Below, one piece after another: positions 23,468 through 37,501 of a DNA stretch of 64,000 nt; the stretch's first letter is position 1; every line of letters starts with the position of its first letter. The notes under the pieces were generated by a model, which was not told where the DNA came from, did no database searches, and saw only the letters and a program-made list of their open reading frames with translations. Both the position numbers and the translations under genes were made by a program. This DNA is from Castanea sativa. Its lineage: Eukaryota > Streptophyta > Magnoliopsida > Fagales > Fagaceae. Where the stretch lies: NCBI RefSeq assembly GCF_040712315.1, contig NC_134020.1:50763751-50827750 (forward strand). The letters run 5' to 3'.

Positions 23468-25490
23468 AGCATGGCATGAAATGTTATTGTTTCCGAATAT
23501 TTTCTTGATATAGAACTGAGCATTTTGGATAATTGTAGCTGCTATGTTTTTTTGATAGACGGGTAGCTGTAACATTGATTGATATTATTACTTATTAAAA
23601 AAAAAAAAACATTGATTGATGTTATTACTAGAAATATATTTATGTATATAAACATTTTGTTCGACTGTAGTATTCCAAATAATAGAATTGTTGACATTTT
23701 TATTATACGTGAGACATGTAAAACTGGTTTTTGATAATTTTTAGCATGGTTACTTAATAATTTTTTTTTTTTTGAGAAGCTAATAAAATTTCTTATTATA
23801 GAGATTATTCACTATTCATCTCTTAGCTGCATAGTTGAAATATATGTTCTTTCAACACTTGTGTTCTCCTTTATTTTACGTAAGACATAAGGCTATTAAT
23901 GAATCAAGTTGCTTGTGAATTCTTTTGACTTGATTTAAGAAAAAAACTTGTTTATATATGTTTATTTAGAAGATGAGTCAAAACTCAAGTTCATGTTTAG
24001 CTTGACTATTAAATGAACTAAGTTTAAGGATAGTAAAATGTTTTGAACTACTTGTGAGTATGTGACTCGATGTATAATATTAAATATTATTATGTATACA
24101 TTTATGAAAATATACTTATATAGACTTAAGATTGAATTTGGAAAATTGTAAATAAGATATCAAATTGTTATTTTTAATTTAGTGATAATATAAAAGTCTA
24201 TTTCTTAATAAAATTTCTACATAACTATAAAATTCTGCATATCTTTTGACTATACATGACATGATTGATAAATCTATTTCTTATTAACATGTAAATGAAA
24301 TCATTTATCTAATTAATTCAAATGATGTAATTTTAGTTATTTAATTACTAACATAGGTTTGTGAATGGATAAATTTTTTTACTCATAATGTTTATTTTAT
24401 ATTAGAAAAGAATAAGTTAAATAAGTAGTTAATGAACATGTTGGAATTTGTGCAACAAGATAATAAACTGAATGTAAATATATAATTTAACTTGTTAATG
24501 AACTTGAGCTCCAAATTGTGTTTAACTGGTTGTTTTGGTTTTAGTGACTTGGGAGTCAAGAGGCAAAACCCAAGAGGGGGTTATTAGGTGTCATAAACCT
24601 GGGGAATATATGATTCATTTGGTCAAACTTAACCAGAAAAGAATTGAGACAAGATATGGTAATTTGTGAGTTTGTTCTAACCAAAACTGGATAAATAGAG
24701 GTATCGTGTCAACATGTGAACTGTGAGAGAGAAAAGAAGATTTATGTATTGTCAACTTGAAATATGTATCTGAGATTTGCACAAGATATCATTTATATGT
24801 ATCTAAATTTTGAGTTCCTTGATAACTCTTGGGAGTAAATCACTTGATTTTCTTTAATTTTAGTTAAAGGCGACTCTCTAAAACCATTTTCAAAATAAAT
24901 AATACATAGCTCATTCGCATATAACAGCATAATTCTTAAATGACAAATAAATTTAGCAAAGAATACAATTCAATGGTATTAATATATTTAGAGATGATAT
25001 TTAACTATTATTCATTCTTAAAAAAGTAAATATAATAGTTATTAATATAAACCACAAAAAATTGCGAGGCTTGGACAAGTACATCTAGATTTGTGACAAC
25101 AGAAAAGAAAAAGAAAGCTTGGAGTGCAAATTTTGCCAGGATTTTGGAGTCCCATTGAACTTACACGTAGTCCTCTCATTTCCCTTTAAACTCCTTCTCA
25201 GAGTTTGGATTTGAAGGTTTATTTCTCCATAATAATATACCTCTCTCTTTTTCTTTTTCTTTTTTTCTTTTTTTTGTAGACAGGATTTCAATTCTCAAAT
25301 AATTCTTATTTGATAGTAAAAAACTTTACTAGTTAAATTAATTGAAACCCACTACTTTCATAAGAATTGGATGGTGGTTGAGTGAGGTTCCAAACTTGAA
25401 ATCCCTTTTGCACATGCATGACTAAGATTAGCACACACCAAACAAAAAAAAGCCTCAACAAGATAGAATTGCCCAATATAACTTTTTTTT
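23468..25490. other. Spacer, no gene seen
   Basis: Starts with the JMJ30 3' UTR region. A TTACTTATTAAAAAAAAAAAA stretch near 23590 interrupts a short local duplication (ACATTGATTGAT). The remainder is A+T-rich and holds no recognised gene. Confidence 0.6.
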
Positions 25491-25496
25491 TTTTTA

Positions 25497-25646
25497 TACA
25501 AGATAGAATTTTACTCTAGCCTAATCTAAGTGTATATGTGTGTAAAGCTCTCTCCTGGAGACTTGAACCTCGGCCTTTGCCCTCCACATCCCACAAACAC
25601 TTATACTTGTGGAGTGAGCATCGCACCAAGGTTGTGCGGTGGTACC
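25497..25646 (-). mobile_element. tRNA-derived SINE (second copy of the 3767 family)
   Basis: On the minus strand it starts GGTACCACCGCAC, has a box B (GAGGTTCAAGTC) and ends in the family tail CTAGAGTAAAATTCTATCTTGTAT. T runs flank both sides, so the target site was probably a T/A tract and the duplication cannot be delimited exactly. Same family as 3767-3916 and 49934-50103. Confidence 0.82.
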
Positions 25647-26062
25647 TTTTTTTTTTTTTTTTTTTTAATAGGTAAGAAGTTTTTGATCTTTTATGATAAA
25701 GCATTCATCTTGCCCGGGAATGATCTGTAAAAGGGAAATGAAATTATTTTTTTCTTTGCTTTTCCTTTTTACAAGTAGCCTTTAAAATAGCATCATCTCA
25801 CAAATGTTTGTCTGCGATATAATATTATCCATATCATGCTTTCCAACACCAAATCTTTTGTTTGAATTTTGAAGTTGGAAATTATTTGTTGGATGGAGCA
25901 ACAACTTGACCTTTCAAGTGAAAGTGAGCACCAACGACAGCAAATTTGAACCAATGCGGTATAATTATGAATTAAATATCAACATGACAAACAGGAAATA
26001 GCATTATTGATTATTCTGAAATATATTAACACCTGCCCTCTCAACCTAAGGTCAATAAATCT

Positions 26063-26070
26063 TATATAAA
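26063..26070 (+). promoter_or_regulatory. Probable TATA box of the first UGT gene
   Basis: TATATAAA about 100 bases before the UGT start codon, a suitable distance for a plant core promoter. The reading frame it would drive is broken. Confidence 0.55.
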
Positions 26071-26171
26071 TCAGGCTTAAAGTTTTCACTAAGAACTTAA
26101 GTTTCATCACAACTAGTACTTCGCTTGAAATAGCATACAACTCTTAGCCATTCCCCTACTCCTCAAGATCA

Positions 26172-27637
26172 ATGGCAAATACCAAAGAGCACATAGTAAT
26201 GTTCCCATTCATGGCACAAGGCCATATAATACCTTACCTAGCCTTAGCCCTCCAAATAGAACAAAGAAAGAACTACACAATAACCTTTGTCAACACCCCT
26301 CTCAACATCAAGAACCTCAGGTCCACACTCCCTGCAAATTCCTCCATTCGCCTCCTTGAAATCCCTTTCTCCAGCTCCGACCACGGCCTGCCTCCGGACA
26401 CTGAGAACACTAACATCCTTCCCTACCATCTCTTCATCCACCTCATTGAAGCCTCCACTTCTCTCAAACCATCATTCAAGAAACTCATTGAAAACTTCAT
26501 TGAACAAGGCAACCCTCCACTTTGCATTATTGCTGACATATTCTTTGGATGGACTGCAAGTATTGCTAAAGAGTTCAACGTTTTCCATGCAATCTTTACT
26601 GTTAGTAGTGCGTATGGATTGGCATGTTATTATTCTCTCTGGATGAACCTGCCTCACAGGAAGGAGAATTCAGATGAGTTTTCTTTGCCTGACTTTGCAG
26701 AAGCTTCAAATGTTCATATTACACAGCTACCAACAAATATATTGGAGGCTGATGGTACTGATGCTTCGTCGGTTTTTCAAAGCAAGAATCTTCCTGAGTG
26801 GGTGAACTCTGATGGGATTTTGGTAAACACTGTGGAGGAGTTTGATCAGGTGGGATTGTTGTATTTTAAACGTAAACTTGGAAGCCCTGCATGGCCGATT
26901 GGGCCAATTCTTTTATCCAGGGAAAACAGAGAAGATGGTATGAGTCTAGAGCCTTGCATTGAGTGGCTTAATACTAAACCTTTGAAGTCAGTTCTATATG
27001 TATCTTTTGGGTCACAGAATACCATCTCTGCCTCACAAATGATGCAATTGGCTATGGGGTTGGAAGCTAGTGACAAGAATTTATCTGGGTGATTAGGCCA
27101 CCCATTGGATTTGAATCGAATACAGAATTCAAAGCAAAAGAGTGGCTACCAAAAGGATTTGAAGAAAGAATCAAAGAATCAAGAAGAGGGTTACTAGTGT
27201 ATAACTGGGCACCCCAGGTTGAAATTTTGTCCCATAAGGCTGTGTGTGCATTTTTAACACTGTGTGGATGGAATTCTGTGCTAGAAGCGCTTAATCATAG
27301 TGTGTTGCTGATTGGTTGGCCACTGGCGGCAGAGCAGTCCTTCAATGCAAAGCTGTTGGAGGAAGAGATGGGAGTTTGTGTGGAGGTAGCTAGGGGGAAA
27401 ACCAATGAGGTTAGACATGAAGATATAGCTGCAAAAATTGAGTTGGTGATGAATGAGACACAACAGAAAGGGAAGGAAATGAGAAGGAAAGCTTTTGAGG
27501 CTAGGGAGATGATCAGGAATGCCATTAAAGATGAGGAAGGTTTCAAAGGGTCATCTGTCAAAGCAATGGATGAATTTTTTAGTGCTGCATTATCAATGAG
27601 GGAGAAGACTATGAGGGAACAGAATGTTGCTGTTTGA
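26172..27637 (+). pseudogene. UGT92A-like glycosyltransferase, frameshifted
   Basis: Relative of UDP-glycosyltransferase 92A1 (family GT1, cytosolic transfer of sugar from UDP-sugar to small molecules). The first part is open for 306 codons and ends at a TGA at 27090-27092. The second frame resumes at once and runs to the natural TGA. Adding the single missing base near 27081-27083 gives 488 residues, the family length, so one 1-bp loss explains the break. The N-terminal MAQGHIIP with the catalytic His is kept. The PSPG box (WAPQVEIL...AAEQ) is damaged: the invariant HCGWNS reads LCGWNS, and the Gly of HGV reads Ser. These changes in a key donor-binding residue argue for a real pseudogene rather than a sequencing error. 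Its 3' half is duplicated at 29527. Confidence 0.9.
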
Positions 27638-28857
27638 TTGAAGGAAAACGAATTTAGAAGAATAACCAAGTGAATAAAACTTGGCCTAATTTGTGTTTTC
27701 TATTTAGTAGATCAAATTGCATCTTTCACTAAAATGGCAATGCCATTTGCTTTGGCTAACTGCAATTTGAGGTTTAATTTTTATCTAGCTCTTGCACAAG
27801 TTCAATTCTGCGGGTATGTTTCAAGACTTTCAGCCTTTCACTCATTTGACTGCCGAAATGCTACTACATTTTATATTATCCAAATTCCACCTTAAGTTAT
27901 TTCAATTAGGCCTAGAATTGAACTGATTTTTTATGTTCTAGAATGTCTTCTAAGACTTACAAAATTCTTCCAACACTTTGGAGGTGATTTCAAATTAAAT
28001 TCTACGTTTTAAAAAAGTTCAATTAAATGCTTAAATTTTTTAAAATTTTTTAGTTCGGCTCCTTGGAGAATAAAATAAAAGTACTGAAAATTCAGATAAA
28101 CTACATGAATGCCAATGATATTTTAGTGAACAAAAAAAAAAAAAATCCCACCATAATACTAGTAACCTGATCCGATTCACAATATTAAGAGTTTGGGTTG
28201 CTGTACTTAGAACTTTTTGTTGTAAGTTTAATTTATTTTGGTCTATTGAGGCTTAGATTTGATGAAATTATACCATCGTACCTGATTGGAATGAACGAAA
28301 AGCTTAAATAGTTAAATGAACACCCACTTTTTAAAGCTATGATATGTTCTGTGCAAGTTGAATTGGCCTTTAGAGCTATCATAAAGTTAGGTAGGTAGAA
28401 AAACACTTTGAACTCAACCCAAATCAACTCATACACATCTTTATCCATAACCAAGATGTCACAAAATTGGTCTAGAACCACATCACTAAACAAGTCAAAA
28501 TAAAATCTTACCACAAGAGTATATGACAAACTAAAGTGAATGCTTGTCAAAGTTTGATAGTTGTATATTTGTAAAATTTGACTCTTGAGTGATCATGTCA
28601 ACCTATTCTTCTTTTTTTTTAGATTATCTAGAAACAATTTTCACTGCTCATTTTTATGATTACAGTTACATTATAACGACAAACACAAAGATATATAGTA
28701 AAGCTTAAAACTTTGGCAAAGAGTTTTGTAACTTAGTAACATTGGTTTCTCTATTTTATTAGAAAAATTAGAGTTCAAATCATTCTTTCCTTATTTTGTA
28801 AATTGTAACTATCGAATTATTAAAAATAAAAATAAAAGTTCTAAGACATGCTTTAAG

Positions 28858-28916
<59 letters not shown>

Positions 28917-29518
28917 ATGAATGCCTCAGACTAGCAATAATTATCTCATATTTCGGCTACATATAGCCGATCTCTCACAATAGATGGACCTCACACATGC
29001 AATATTGTTCCCTAGATTGGGCAACGGGATGAAATCATTAACTTCATTATAGAGGACACTAACCTTCTAAATAAAATACTCAAAACAACCTGAGACTCGA
29101 GAGGCTAAAAGCACACGAAACAATGAAACAGTGATTGCCCACACACCCCATCTCTCACAATCACAAGTTAACAACCTAAAGTGACCAAAAAGAAGAACTG
29201 GGTTTGAAAGCCCAAAAGAAGCTGAAAAGATACCATACGGCCACCAAAATAATGAATCAACTCAAACAAGCCCAAATTATATAAAAGCTTTAATCGAAGA
29301 AGACTCGATAACAAAGCTCACTCCAAGATCTTTCCTGGCCCAAAATCACATGAAAATTGATCATGGGCCATTAATTGTCACTTTCAATATCAGTATACCA
29401 TTTAAAAAGTGTTTTTTTTTTTTTTTTTAAGAATTGTCACAAATATTCTACAGTCTTTAACCTTTGATATTGTAAAAAAAAAAAAGTCTAATCGATACCT
29501 CAAAGAGAGTAGTGAGGA
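27127..29518 (+). repeat. Tandem duplication unit A (3' part of UGT plus downstream flank)
   Basis: Homologous, in the same order and orientation, to unit B (29527-48981). It starts inside the UGT frame (TTCAAAGCAAAAGAGTGG) and ends with CCTCAAAGAGAGTAGTGAGGAC. Downstream of the UGT it holds no gene. Landmarks shared with B include TTTAGTAGATCAAATT, GGAGGTGATTTCAAATTAAA, AGGCTTAGATTTGATGAAATT, GAGACTCGAGAGGCTAAAAG and GATCATGGGCCAT. It keeps uninterrupted versions of several sites that carry transposons in unit B. Confidence 0.85.
28858..28914. repeat. Compound (TA)n(GA)n microsatellite
   Basis: About 8 TA units followed by about 20 GA units, in the non-coding part of unit A; absent at the matching place of unit B. 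Confidence 0.95.
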
Positions 29519-29526
29519 CTTTTTAA

Positions 29527-29998
29527 ATTCAAAGCAAAAGAATGGCTACTAAAAGGATTTGAAGAAAGGGTAAAAGAATCAAGAAGAGGGTTACTAGTGT
29601 ATAACTGGGCACACCAAGTGGAAATTTTGTCTCACAAAGCTGTCTCTGCATTTTTAACACACTGTGGATGGAATTCTGTGCTGGAAGCGCTTAATCATGG
29701 TGTGTTGCTGATTGGTTGGCCAATGGCAGCTGAGCAGTTCTTCAATGCTAAGTTGTTGGAGGAAGAGATGGGAGTTTGTGTGGAGGTGGCTAGGGGGAAA
29801 AGCTGTGAGGTTAGACATGAAGACATAGCTGCAAAAATTGAGTTGGTGATGAATGAAACACAACAGAAAGGGAAGGAAATAAGAAGGCAAGCTTTTGAGG
29901 CTAGGGAGATGATCAGGAATTCTACGAAAGATGACTTTTTTAGTGCTGCATTGTCAATGAGGTAGAAGACTATGAGGGAACAGAATGTTGCTGCTTGA
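29527..29998 (+). pseudogene. UGT92A-like fragment, 5' half absent
   Basis: Contains only the C-terminal third of the protein, starting in mid-frame (FKAKEWLLKGFEER). It arose because the tandem duplication breakpoint lies inside the UGT gene, so it never had a promoter or N-terminal domain. The PSPG box keeps HCGWNS and ends GWPMAAEQ, but WAPQ reads WAHQ. A 39-base in-frame deletion removes the segment between two GATGA copies, and a TAG at 29963-29965 stops the frame 11 codons before the ancestral stop. It is non-functional. Confidence 0.93.
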
Positions 29999-30191
29999 TT
30001 GAACGAGAAAGTATCTGGAAGAATTGCAAATTGCAAGTTGTGCTAATTTGTGATTTCTATTTAGTAGATCAAATTTCAAATTGCATCTTTCTCTAAAAAT
30101 AGGGGTTTAATTTTTTTTTTTTTAAAAGCCATTTGGCAAACTGCAATTTGAGGTTCAATATATATCCCAGCTCTTGCAGAAGTTCAATTTT

Positions 30192-30321
30192 GCGTGTATG
30201 TTACAAGTCTCTCAGCCTTTCACTCATTTGGCTTTGCGTGTATGTTACAAGTCTCTCAGCCTTTCACTCATTTGGCTTTGCGTGTATGTTACAAGTCTCT
30301 CAGCCTTTCACTCATTTGGCT
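30192..30321 (+). repeat. 44-bp tandem triplication in unit B
   Basis: Three head-to-tail copies of a unit starting GCGTGTATGTTACAAGTCTC and ending CACTCATTTGGCTTT. Unit A has a single diverged copy, so the expansion came after the large duplication. Confidence 0.93.
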
Positions 30322-30352
30322 GCCTATAAGTAAATGTTTCTACATTTTATAT

Positions 30353-30789
30353 CAAGGGGAGCGCCACCTTAAGGCTAAGGTGGTGCTAGAACCACCCTGA
30401 CCTGAATTTTTATTTTTATTTTTTATATATATAATAATTTAAGATTTTATATTTGTCTACCGTACCCTTCAAAAAAATTTGCATACACCCTCAGTTTTTT
30501 TTTATACCAATAAAATTAAATTTTCCTCCATAATTTGTTCTATATTTAGTAGATGAATGATTCCTTGATTGTGTACATTGAAAGAGATGTAACTTGTAGT
30601 ATTGATAATGAAACTATTATGTAACAATTTCAAAATATGAAAACTCGTAGAAGGCAATTGTAAATTTTATGTATTTGTGTATTTTTTTTATTGTTTTTAT
30701 TGTCTATATATGAATTCCTATTTTTATTAGATTGTATAATTTATGCTTCTTAAATAACACCTTGAAAAAAATTCCTAGAGCCGCCACTG
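30353..30789. mobile_element. hAT-like non-autonomous element with 8-bp target duplication
   Basis: A 437-bp insertion relative to unit A, flanked by TTTTATAT on both sides (30345-30352 and 30790-30797). The right end reversed starts CAGTGGCGGCTCTAGG, a typical plant hAT terminus; the left end CAAGGGGAGCGCC is a diverged form. Unit A reads ACATTTTATATTATCC at the empty site. It has no coding capacity. Confidence 0.88.
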
Positions 30790-31009
30790 TTTTATATATC
30801 CCAATTCCACCCAAAGTTATTTCATTTATGTTCCAAAATGTCTTCTAAGACTTATAAAATTCTTCCAACATTTTGGAGGTGATTTCAAATTAAATTCTAC
30901 ATTTTAAAAATGTTCAATTCAATACTTAAAATTTTATAATTGTTTTAGTTCGGCTCCTTAGAGAATTAAATAAAAGTAATGAAAATCAAGTAAATAAAAT
31001 ACGTTAAGA

Positions 31010-32368
31010 TATATACTTCCCCATATATATTTAACTATTAATAAGACCACACATTACATATGCAAACTTATCATGATTAGTTTTTATGCTGCAAAGAAAG
31101 CATGCAAGATAGGAATAATAATTACATCAATAAAAATTCAAAATGTGAAGATGCACCAACAGGGAGTGGTTGAATGAAAATTAAAAAAAAAAAAAAAAAA
31201 CTGTCACTCTTCACTTGAGACAATCATAATCCTAATGCATTTGGAATTCAAGAAAGTATTCAACATTGACCAAAATAACTACAAGTGAAAAAAATCAAAT
31301 CAAATACAAACCTATTTCAGCTATATAAAGTAGCATCTCCTATAAAATTAAATTTAATGCGATTACCTATGTTGGGTAACTTTTTCTTTTCTTTCGAATA
31401 ATAATATCAACTAAGAATAATATCAACACAAATAATAAATAAGAAGAACCATTAGGTGAGGCAGCTATGATTGCATGTGTAGGTTTTGTTAATAAGCAAG
31501 AGAGTCATAGTCGCTACATTAAAGCGAAATTCCAATTAACAATTATTAACAAATTAATAATTGTACCAAAATTCAGATTGTATGTTATAATTGTTGACAT
31601 CACCTCGTAAGATTGATTCATGATCTATGTCCATTGCAGCTTTGGTTATCTCCATTACTCTTTATGCCCAAAAAGGTTATTGAACTTCTATCTTCGAAGG
31701 CCCACAATATCAAACCTCCCCCACACTACCAATAAAGCCTTCACTCAGCAAACGAAAATCCATAGTAAAAGAGTCATCGGTGAAATCCATAGAGATTTGC
31801 AAAACTAAATCTATAACAAAGGGCACAAATCAATGATCAAAAAATTGAATTATTGCTTTATAATCACAGAAATTTTTATCATATAACAATATTAATACAA
31901 TCAGGTCATGGTAAACAAATATCTAAACTTGATTGCAAGATTTAGAACTGTACGCTATCATTGAAGGTTGAAAAATCAGCAATCAAGCATTATTCAACAC
32001 TTGCACCACTTATAAATATATGCATTTTGCCGAATGCACCGATTTGTAAAAATCAGCAATCAAGTATTATTCAACACTTGCACCACTTATAAATATGTAT
32101 TAGAGTTGGACTGGGTTTTGGAGTCTCACCGAGAATTAATGTGTCTTTTGTTTTCATTTCAGTGTGATCATGTTATGGATTGATGATAAGTAATTTAGTG
32201 AGGAAAGAACACGTTTGTTTAAAAAAAATGATAATGATGAATTTGAGTTTAAATTGGACTTGTTAAAGAGATAGAATTTCACTCCTTGTTAAGTTTGGAC
32301 TAAACAAAAATAATTTTATTTAAATATTGTGTTAACGTAGAAAATTGTAAGAGTTTCAAAAGTTTCAG

Positions 32369-32438
<70 letters not shown>

Positions 32439-32440
32439 TA
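31010..32440. other. Unit-B-specific spacer, origin unknown
   Basis: About 1.4 kb absent from unit A. It includes a direct repeat of about 48 bases (31972-32020 and 32048-32096, core CAAGTATTATTCAACACTTG) and ends in the long TA microsatellite. No gene, terminal repeats or target duplication could be fixed, so it is either an unrecognised insertion or a deletion from unit A. Confidence 0.5.
32370..32435. repeat. (TA)n microsatellite, about 33 units
   Basis: Uninterrupted AT/TA dinucleotides. Confidence 0.97.
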
Positions 32441-32558
32441 GATGAAGCTAATGATATTTTAGTAAAACAAAAAAAACTCCCACCATAATACTAGGGTAAC
32501 TTGATTTGATTAACGCTATTAATAATTTGGGTTGTTCTCTCAAAAAAAAAAACAAGCA

Positions 32559-33874
<1,316 letters not shown>

Positions 33875-34270
33875 AAAAAAAAAAAAAAAGTTTGGGTTGT
33901 TGGTTTCATTTATTTTGGTATTTTGAGGCTTAGATTTGATGAAATTAAACTATTAGGCCCAATTGTATTAATTGCATTGATTAAATTCAACTTAGTCCAA
34001 TCACTACAGGTTGGATTGGTCTTTCAAGCTGTTGTAGGTTGGGTAGGTTGAAAAACACTACAAACTCAGCCCAAACCGACTCATGCACATCCCTAGGACC
34101 ATAACCAAGATGTCACAAAATTGTTCTATAATCATGTTCTAGGGCATGTTGTCCCTAATCCCTAAAAGTACAGAATATCAAAAAAAAAAATCCCTAAAAT
34201 ACATTAACAAATAATATAGAACTTGCTCACGACGACCAGCAATAATTATCTTTTGTTTTTGCTACATACA

Positions 34271-35187
34271 GTGGGCATATTTATCAGTATCGTACGATAT
34301 GCGATATGTATCGTATCATGTGTAAAAAGTTTCGTATCGTATCGGCATATCGTAAGTGTTCATGAATCGTACGATATAATGTGCGTATCATATAAATCAT
34401 ATCGTATTATAAAATCATATGTATCGTACGATACATAGACAAATTCTTTAAAATGAGATCTTTTGTTAAAATTTGTACTTTTATTTGAATCTAAAACAAT
34501 TTGTTAGACTTGTTAAAAATTATTAGTTTACTTAATTTAACCTACTAAAATAACATATTCATAAGTTTTTCCAACATTTACTACAATTGGACTACATAGT
34601 ACCTTTCACTTTAATATTTAAAAATTTATTTTAAATTTATTTTATTTTTATCGTTATTGTTATAAGCCCAAGAAGCTAGAATGCCAAAAAAAATTATAGA
34701 AAATTATTAAAATAAAAAGAACAAGAAGAGATAGTAAATGTTAATGATGAATGACGATGAAGAAAATTTTAATGAAGAAATAAATTTGTAAAATTATAAA
34801 CTTGATGATAGCGTTGACTTAAATGGGGTTGATTAGGCAACTTGATGAATATAATAAAAATAAATTATTATTTTTGGGTCATTTGTAATATATTATTACT
34901 TTTGAATTTAAGTAATTTGAATTTGTATATTATGAATATATGCTAGTTTGATTTATTTAGTTAGCTTGTTAAATATTATTACATAAGTGATGAATAAATT
35001 AGTCATTAGTTGAATATATTCATAATTTATAATGAATATACCATTTTTATATGTATATTTATAAATTTTTATACGTAAATTTTATTAAATATTTGTGTAT
35101 TTATGATACATAATATGATACGATACATAATACAAAAAAATTAAAAATCAATTTACAATATAATTCATGTTTTGATAACTACGTGTG
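34271..35187. mobile_element. Probable insertion rich in CGTACG/GATACGATA palindromes
   Basis: About 0.9 kb absent from unit A, where ATTTCGGCTACATATAGCCGATCTCTCAC is continuous in outline. Both ends carry related repeats: TATCGTACGATA, ATCGTATCGTAT and GTATCGTACGATAC on the left, and ATATGATACGATACATAAT on the right. This suggests a terminal-inverted-repeat element. Exact ends and duplication are not resolved (CTACATAC and CTACGTGT flank it). No protein is encoded. Confidence 0.55.
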
Positions 35188-35631
35188 TCTCTCACAGCAT
35201 ATAATCCTTCCACGCTCAGCAAAATCAAGAGATACTGTCCCCTGGACTGGACAAAGAAATTAATAAATCATTAAATCCATTTAGGACACCTAACCTACTA
35301 AATAAAATACTCAATACAACTCGAGACTCGAGAGGCTAAAAGCACAGGAACAATGAAACAGTGATTGCCCAGACACCCCATCCCTCACAAGTTCACAACC
35401 TAAAGTGACCAACAAGAAGAACTTGGGTTGAAAGCCCAAAAGAAGCTAGAAAGATACCATATGGCCACCAAAATATTGGATCAGCTCAAACAAGCCCAAA
35501 TTATATAAAAGCTTTAATAGAAATAGATTTCATAATAAAGCTTACTCCAAGATGTTTCCTGGCCCAAAAGCACAAGAAAATTGATCATGGGCCATGAATT
35601 GTCACTTTCAATAACAATATACCATTTAAAA

Positions 35632-35985
35632 GGGCAAATCGGCCCAATACCACCTATTCAAAAAAAATTTAGGCAAAAAACACTGTTTCGAAAATAATTG
35701 GTGATGTACCACTTTTTCCGGTACTCGAGCTTGGTGAGCTCGAGTACCGGATTTTCTAGTTCCACCGTGGCATTTTGGATTTAAAAAATGAGCTTAGTAC
35801 TCGAGTTTCATGAACTCGAGTACCGTATAGTGTGGTACCTGAGTCCACTAAACTCAGGTACTAATCTGGGTTGGTCGCGATTTATTCAGTGTATCATGCC
35901 ATTTGATACTCAAGCTTCGCGGACTCGGGTACTGTTAACACAGTACCCAAGTCCATGAAACTCGAGTATCAATTTGGGTTGGCTC
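35632..35985 (+). repeat. Left terminal inverted repeat of the giant element, with palindrome array
   Basis: After about 85 bases of terminal sequence, five imperfect palindromes of 26-31 bases follow, each of the form GGTACTCGAG-spacer-CTCGAGTACC (near 35720, 35797, 35834, 35906 and 35942). They are spaced 37-77 bases apart. Each could form a hairpin. Confidence 0.85.
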
Positions 35986-37501
35986 TCTCTCGAACAGAAT
36001 CATTGCAATACTTGGAGTTTCAGCTTGAAGATTTTGCAGTGCATTTCTTAAATGGGGTTTGTTTAGATTTTGGTTGCAGGTAGGGTGGTTTTACAAAGGC
36101 TACCTCTTCCTTATGTGTGTTTTTTGTCCTTTACTATGACATGCAATTGTATAGCTGCTCTTTACTAGGACTAGGAGTTCTTTTGGTTTGTGAGTTGAGA
36201 TAGTAACTGTACGTTGTTTTTTAGTTTTTAGTAGTTTATAAATATATTTCTCATTCATCTTTAAAAAAAAGCATCGAAAGGAACATCTAGAATGCAAAAA
36301 GCGATTTCAAAAATAAAACTAACATATGCATGGCTAATCCACATCAAGATTATCACATATCTTGCAATCTTCTTTGTCACACAATTCCTTTTGCCTAAAA
36401 TGATGTGAATATAAAAATCCATGTAAGAAAAATCACTTGTCATGGAAGATAATTGAAGTAAGAAGTGAAAGGATTCTGTTAAATGAGTAACGTATCTTAA
36501 TTGACAATACTTAGTCAAATTTTTAATAGATATGGACTTAAATGAGTAGTGTGTCTTAATAGCCTACTCTTATCTTGCATTTAATGATCAATTTCCTAAC
36601 AAAAAGGGACTATAGGACCAATATGAAAACAAAATCAAACATGACGTGCCAAAATGAAAATAACCCCAAATTTTAAATGACAACTCTCACACAAAAATAA
36701 ACAAACATTAAATCTATTCTTAGGAAAAATCCAATCCATATTCTCTAAGAATCTTCTCTTTTCTTGTAAGAATCTTCTCTTTTCTTATATGGGAGGACCT
36801 TTGGACCAAAACCACCAATCCTTTGCAACAATACCTATTTCTAAACCTTTGCAACAACACCTACTTCTGAAGCTCCAATTCTTATTCAAAAACGAATTTT
36901 CCTTCCATACCAAGAAAAAAAAAACTTTCCTTCCACACCAAGAAAACCCAATAACAAAAATCAAATCCAAATAGGAATATGACACAATTTCTAGCCTTAT
37001 ATATGCAAAGAAAGTAAGAAACTACTAAAAGGAGGTAGCACTATGAATGCAAAGGAAACTAAAATGTCTCAGATCTCTAACAAAATAGAAAGTAGAGATA
37101 ATATTGCTGTTCTTTGGAGGCATACAATAAGAACGATGTAGATTCATCCACGAAGATTTTGAGTCGTTATAGTAGGTCCCCTTTAATGAAATGTACTTGG
37201 TTTGTGGGTGCAAATTACCCGTAAATTCTCTGCCTTATACCATGTAAATGAAATGAAAGAAAATGGAACCTGTAAAAAGGGTTTCGAAGTCAAAACCAAA
37301 AGATGTTGGAGCAAATTAAGGGCCTCGCAAATTGGTATAAAAACTTGAATGGAAGCATCTTAAGCTTCGATTGCCCAGCAGGGTTTTGCCCTTGCATGTG
37401 TTGCTAATGCTTGGGTTTTTATATTTCTTCCATCTCTTTATAATTTGATCGATCTCAATAGTTATGCCCATTGCATCTTTCCTTGCCATTCTCACTTTTT
37501 T
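35986..37501. other. Interior of the giant element, no gene seen
   Basis: A+T-rich. The part next to 37500 may be the captured 3' UTR of the anion-transporter gene. A line near 36790-36930 repeats CTTTGCAACAA and CTTCCATACCAAGAA motifs. No transposase motif was found on either strand. Confidence 0.5.

Noticed and set aside
29527..29965. Independent small UGT gene
   Set aside because: It lacks the N-terminal acceptor domain, begins at a duplication breakpoint and has a premature stop, so it is a fragment.
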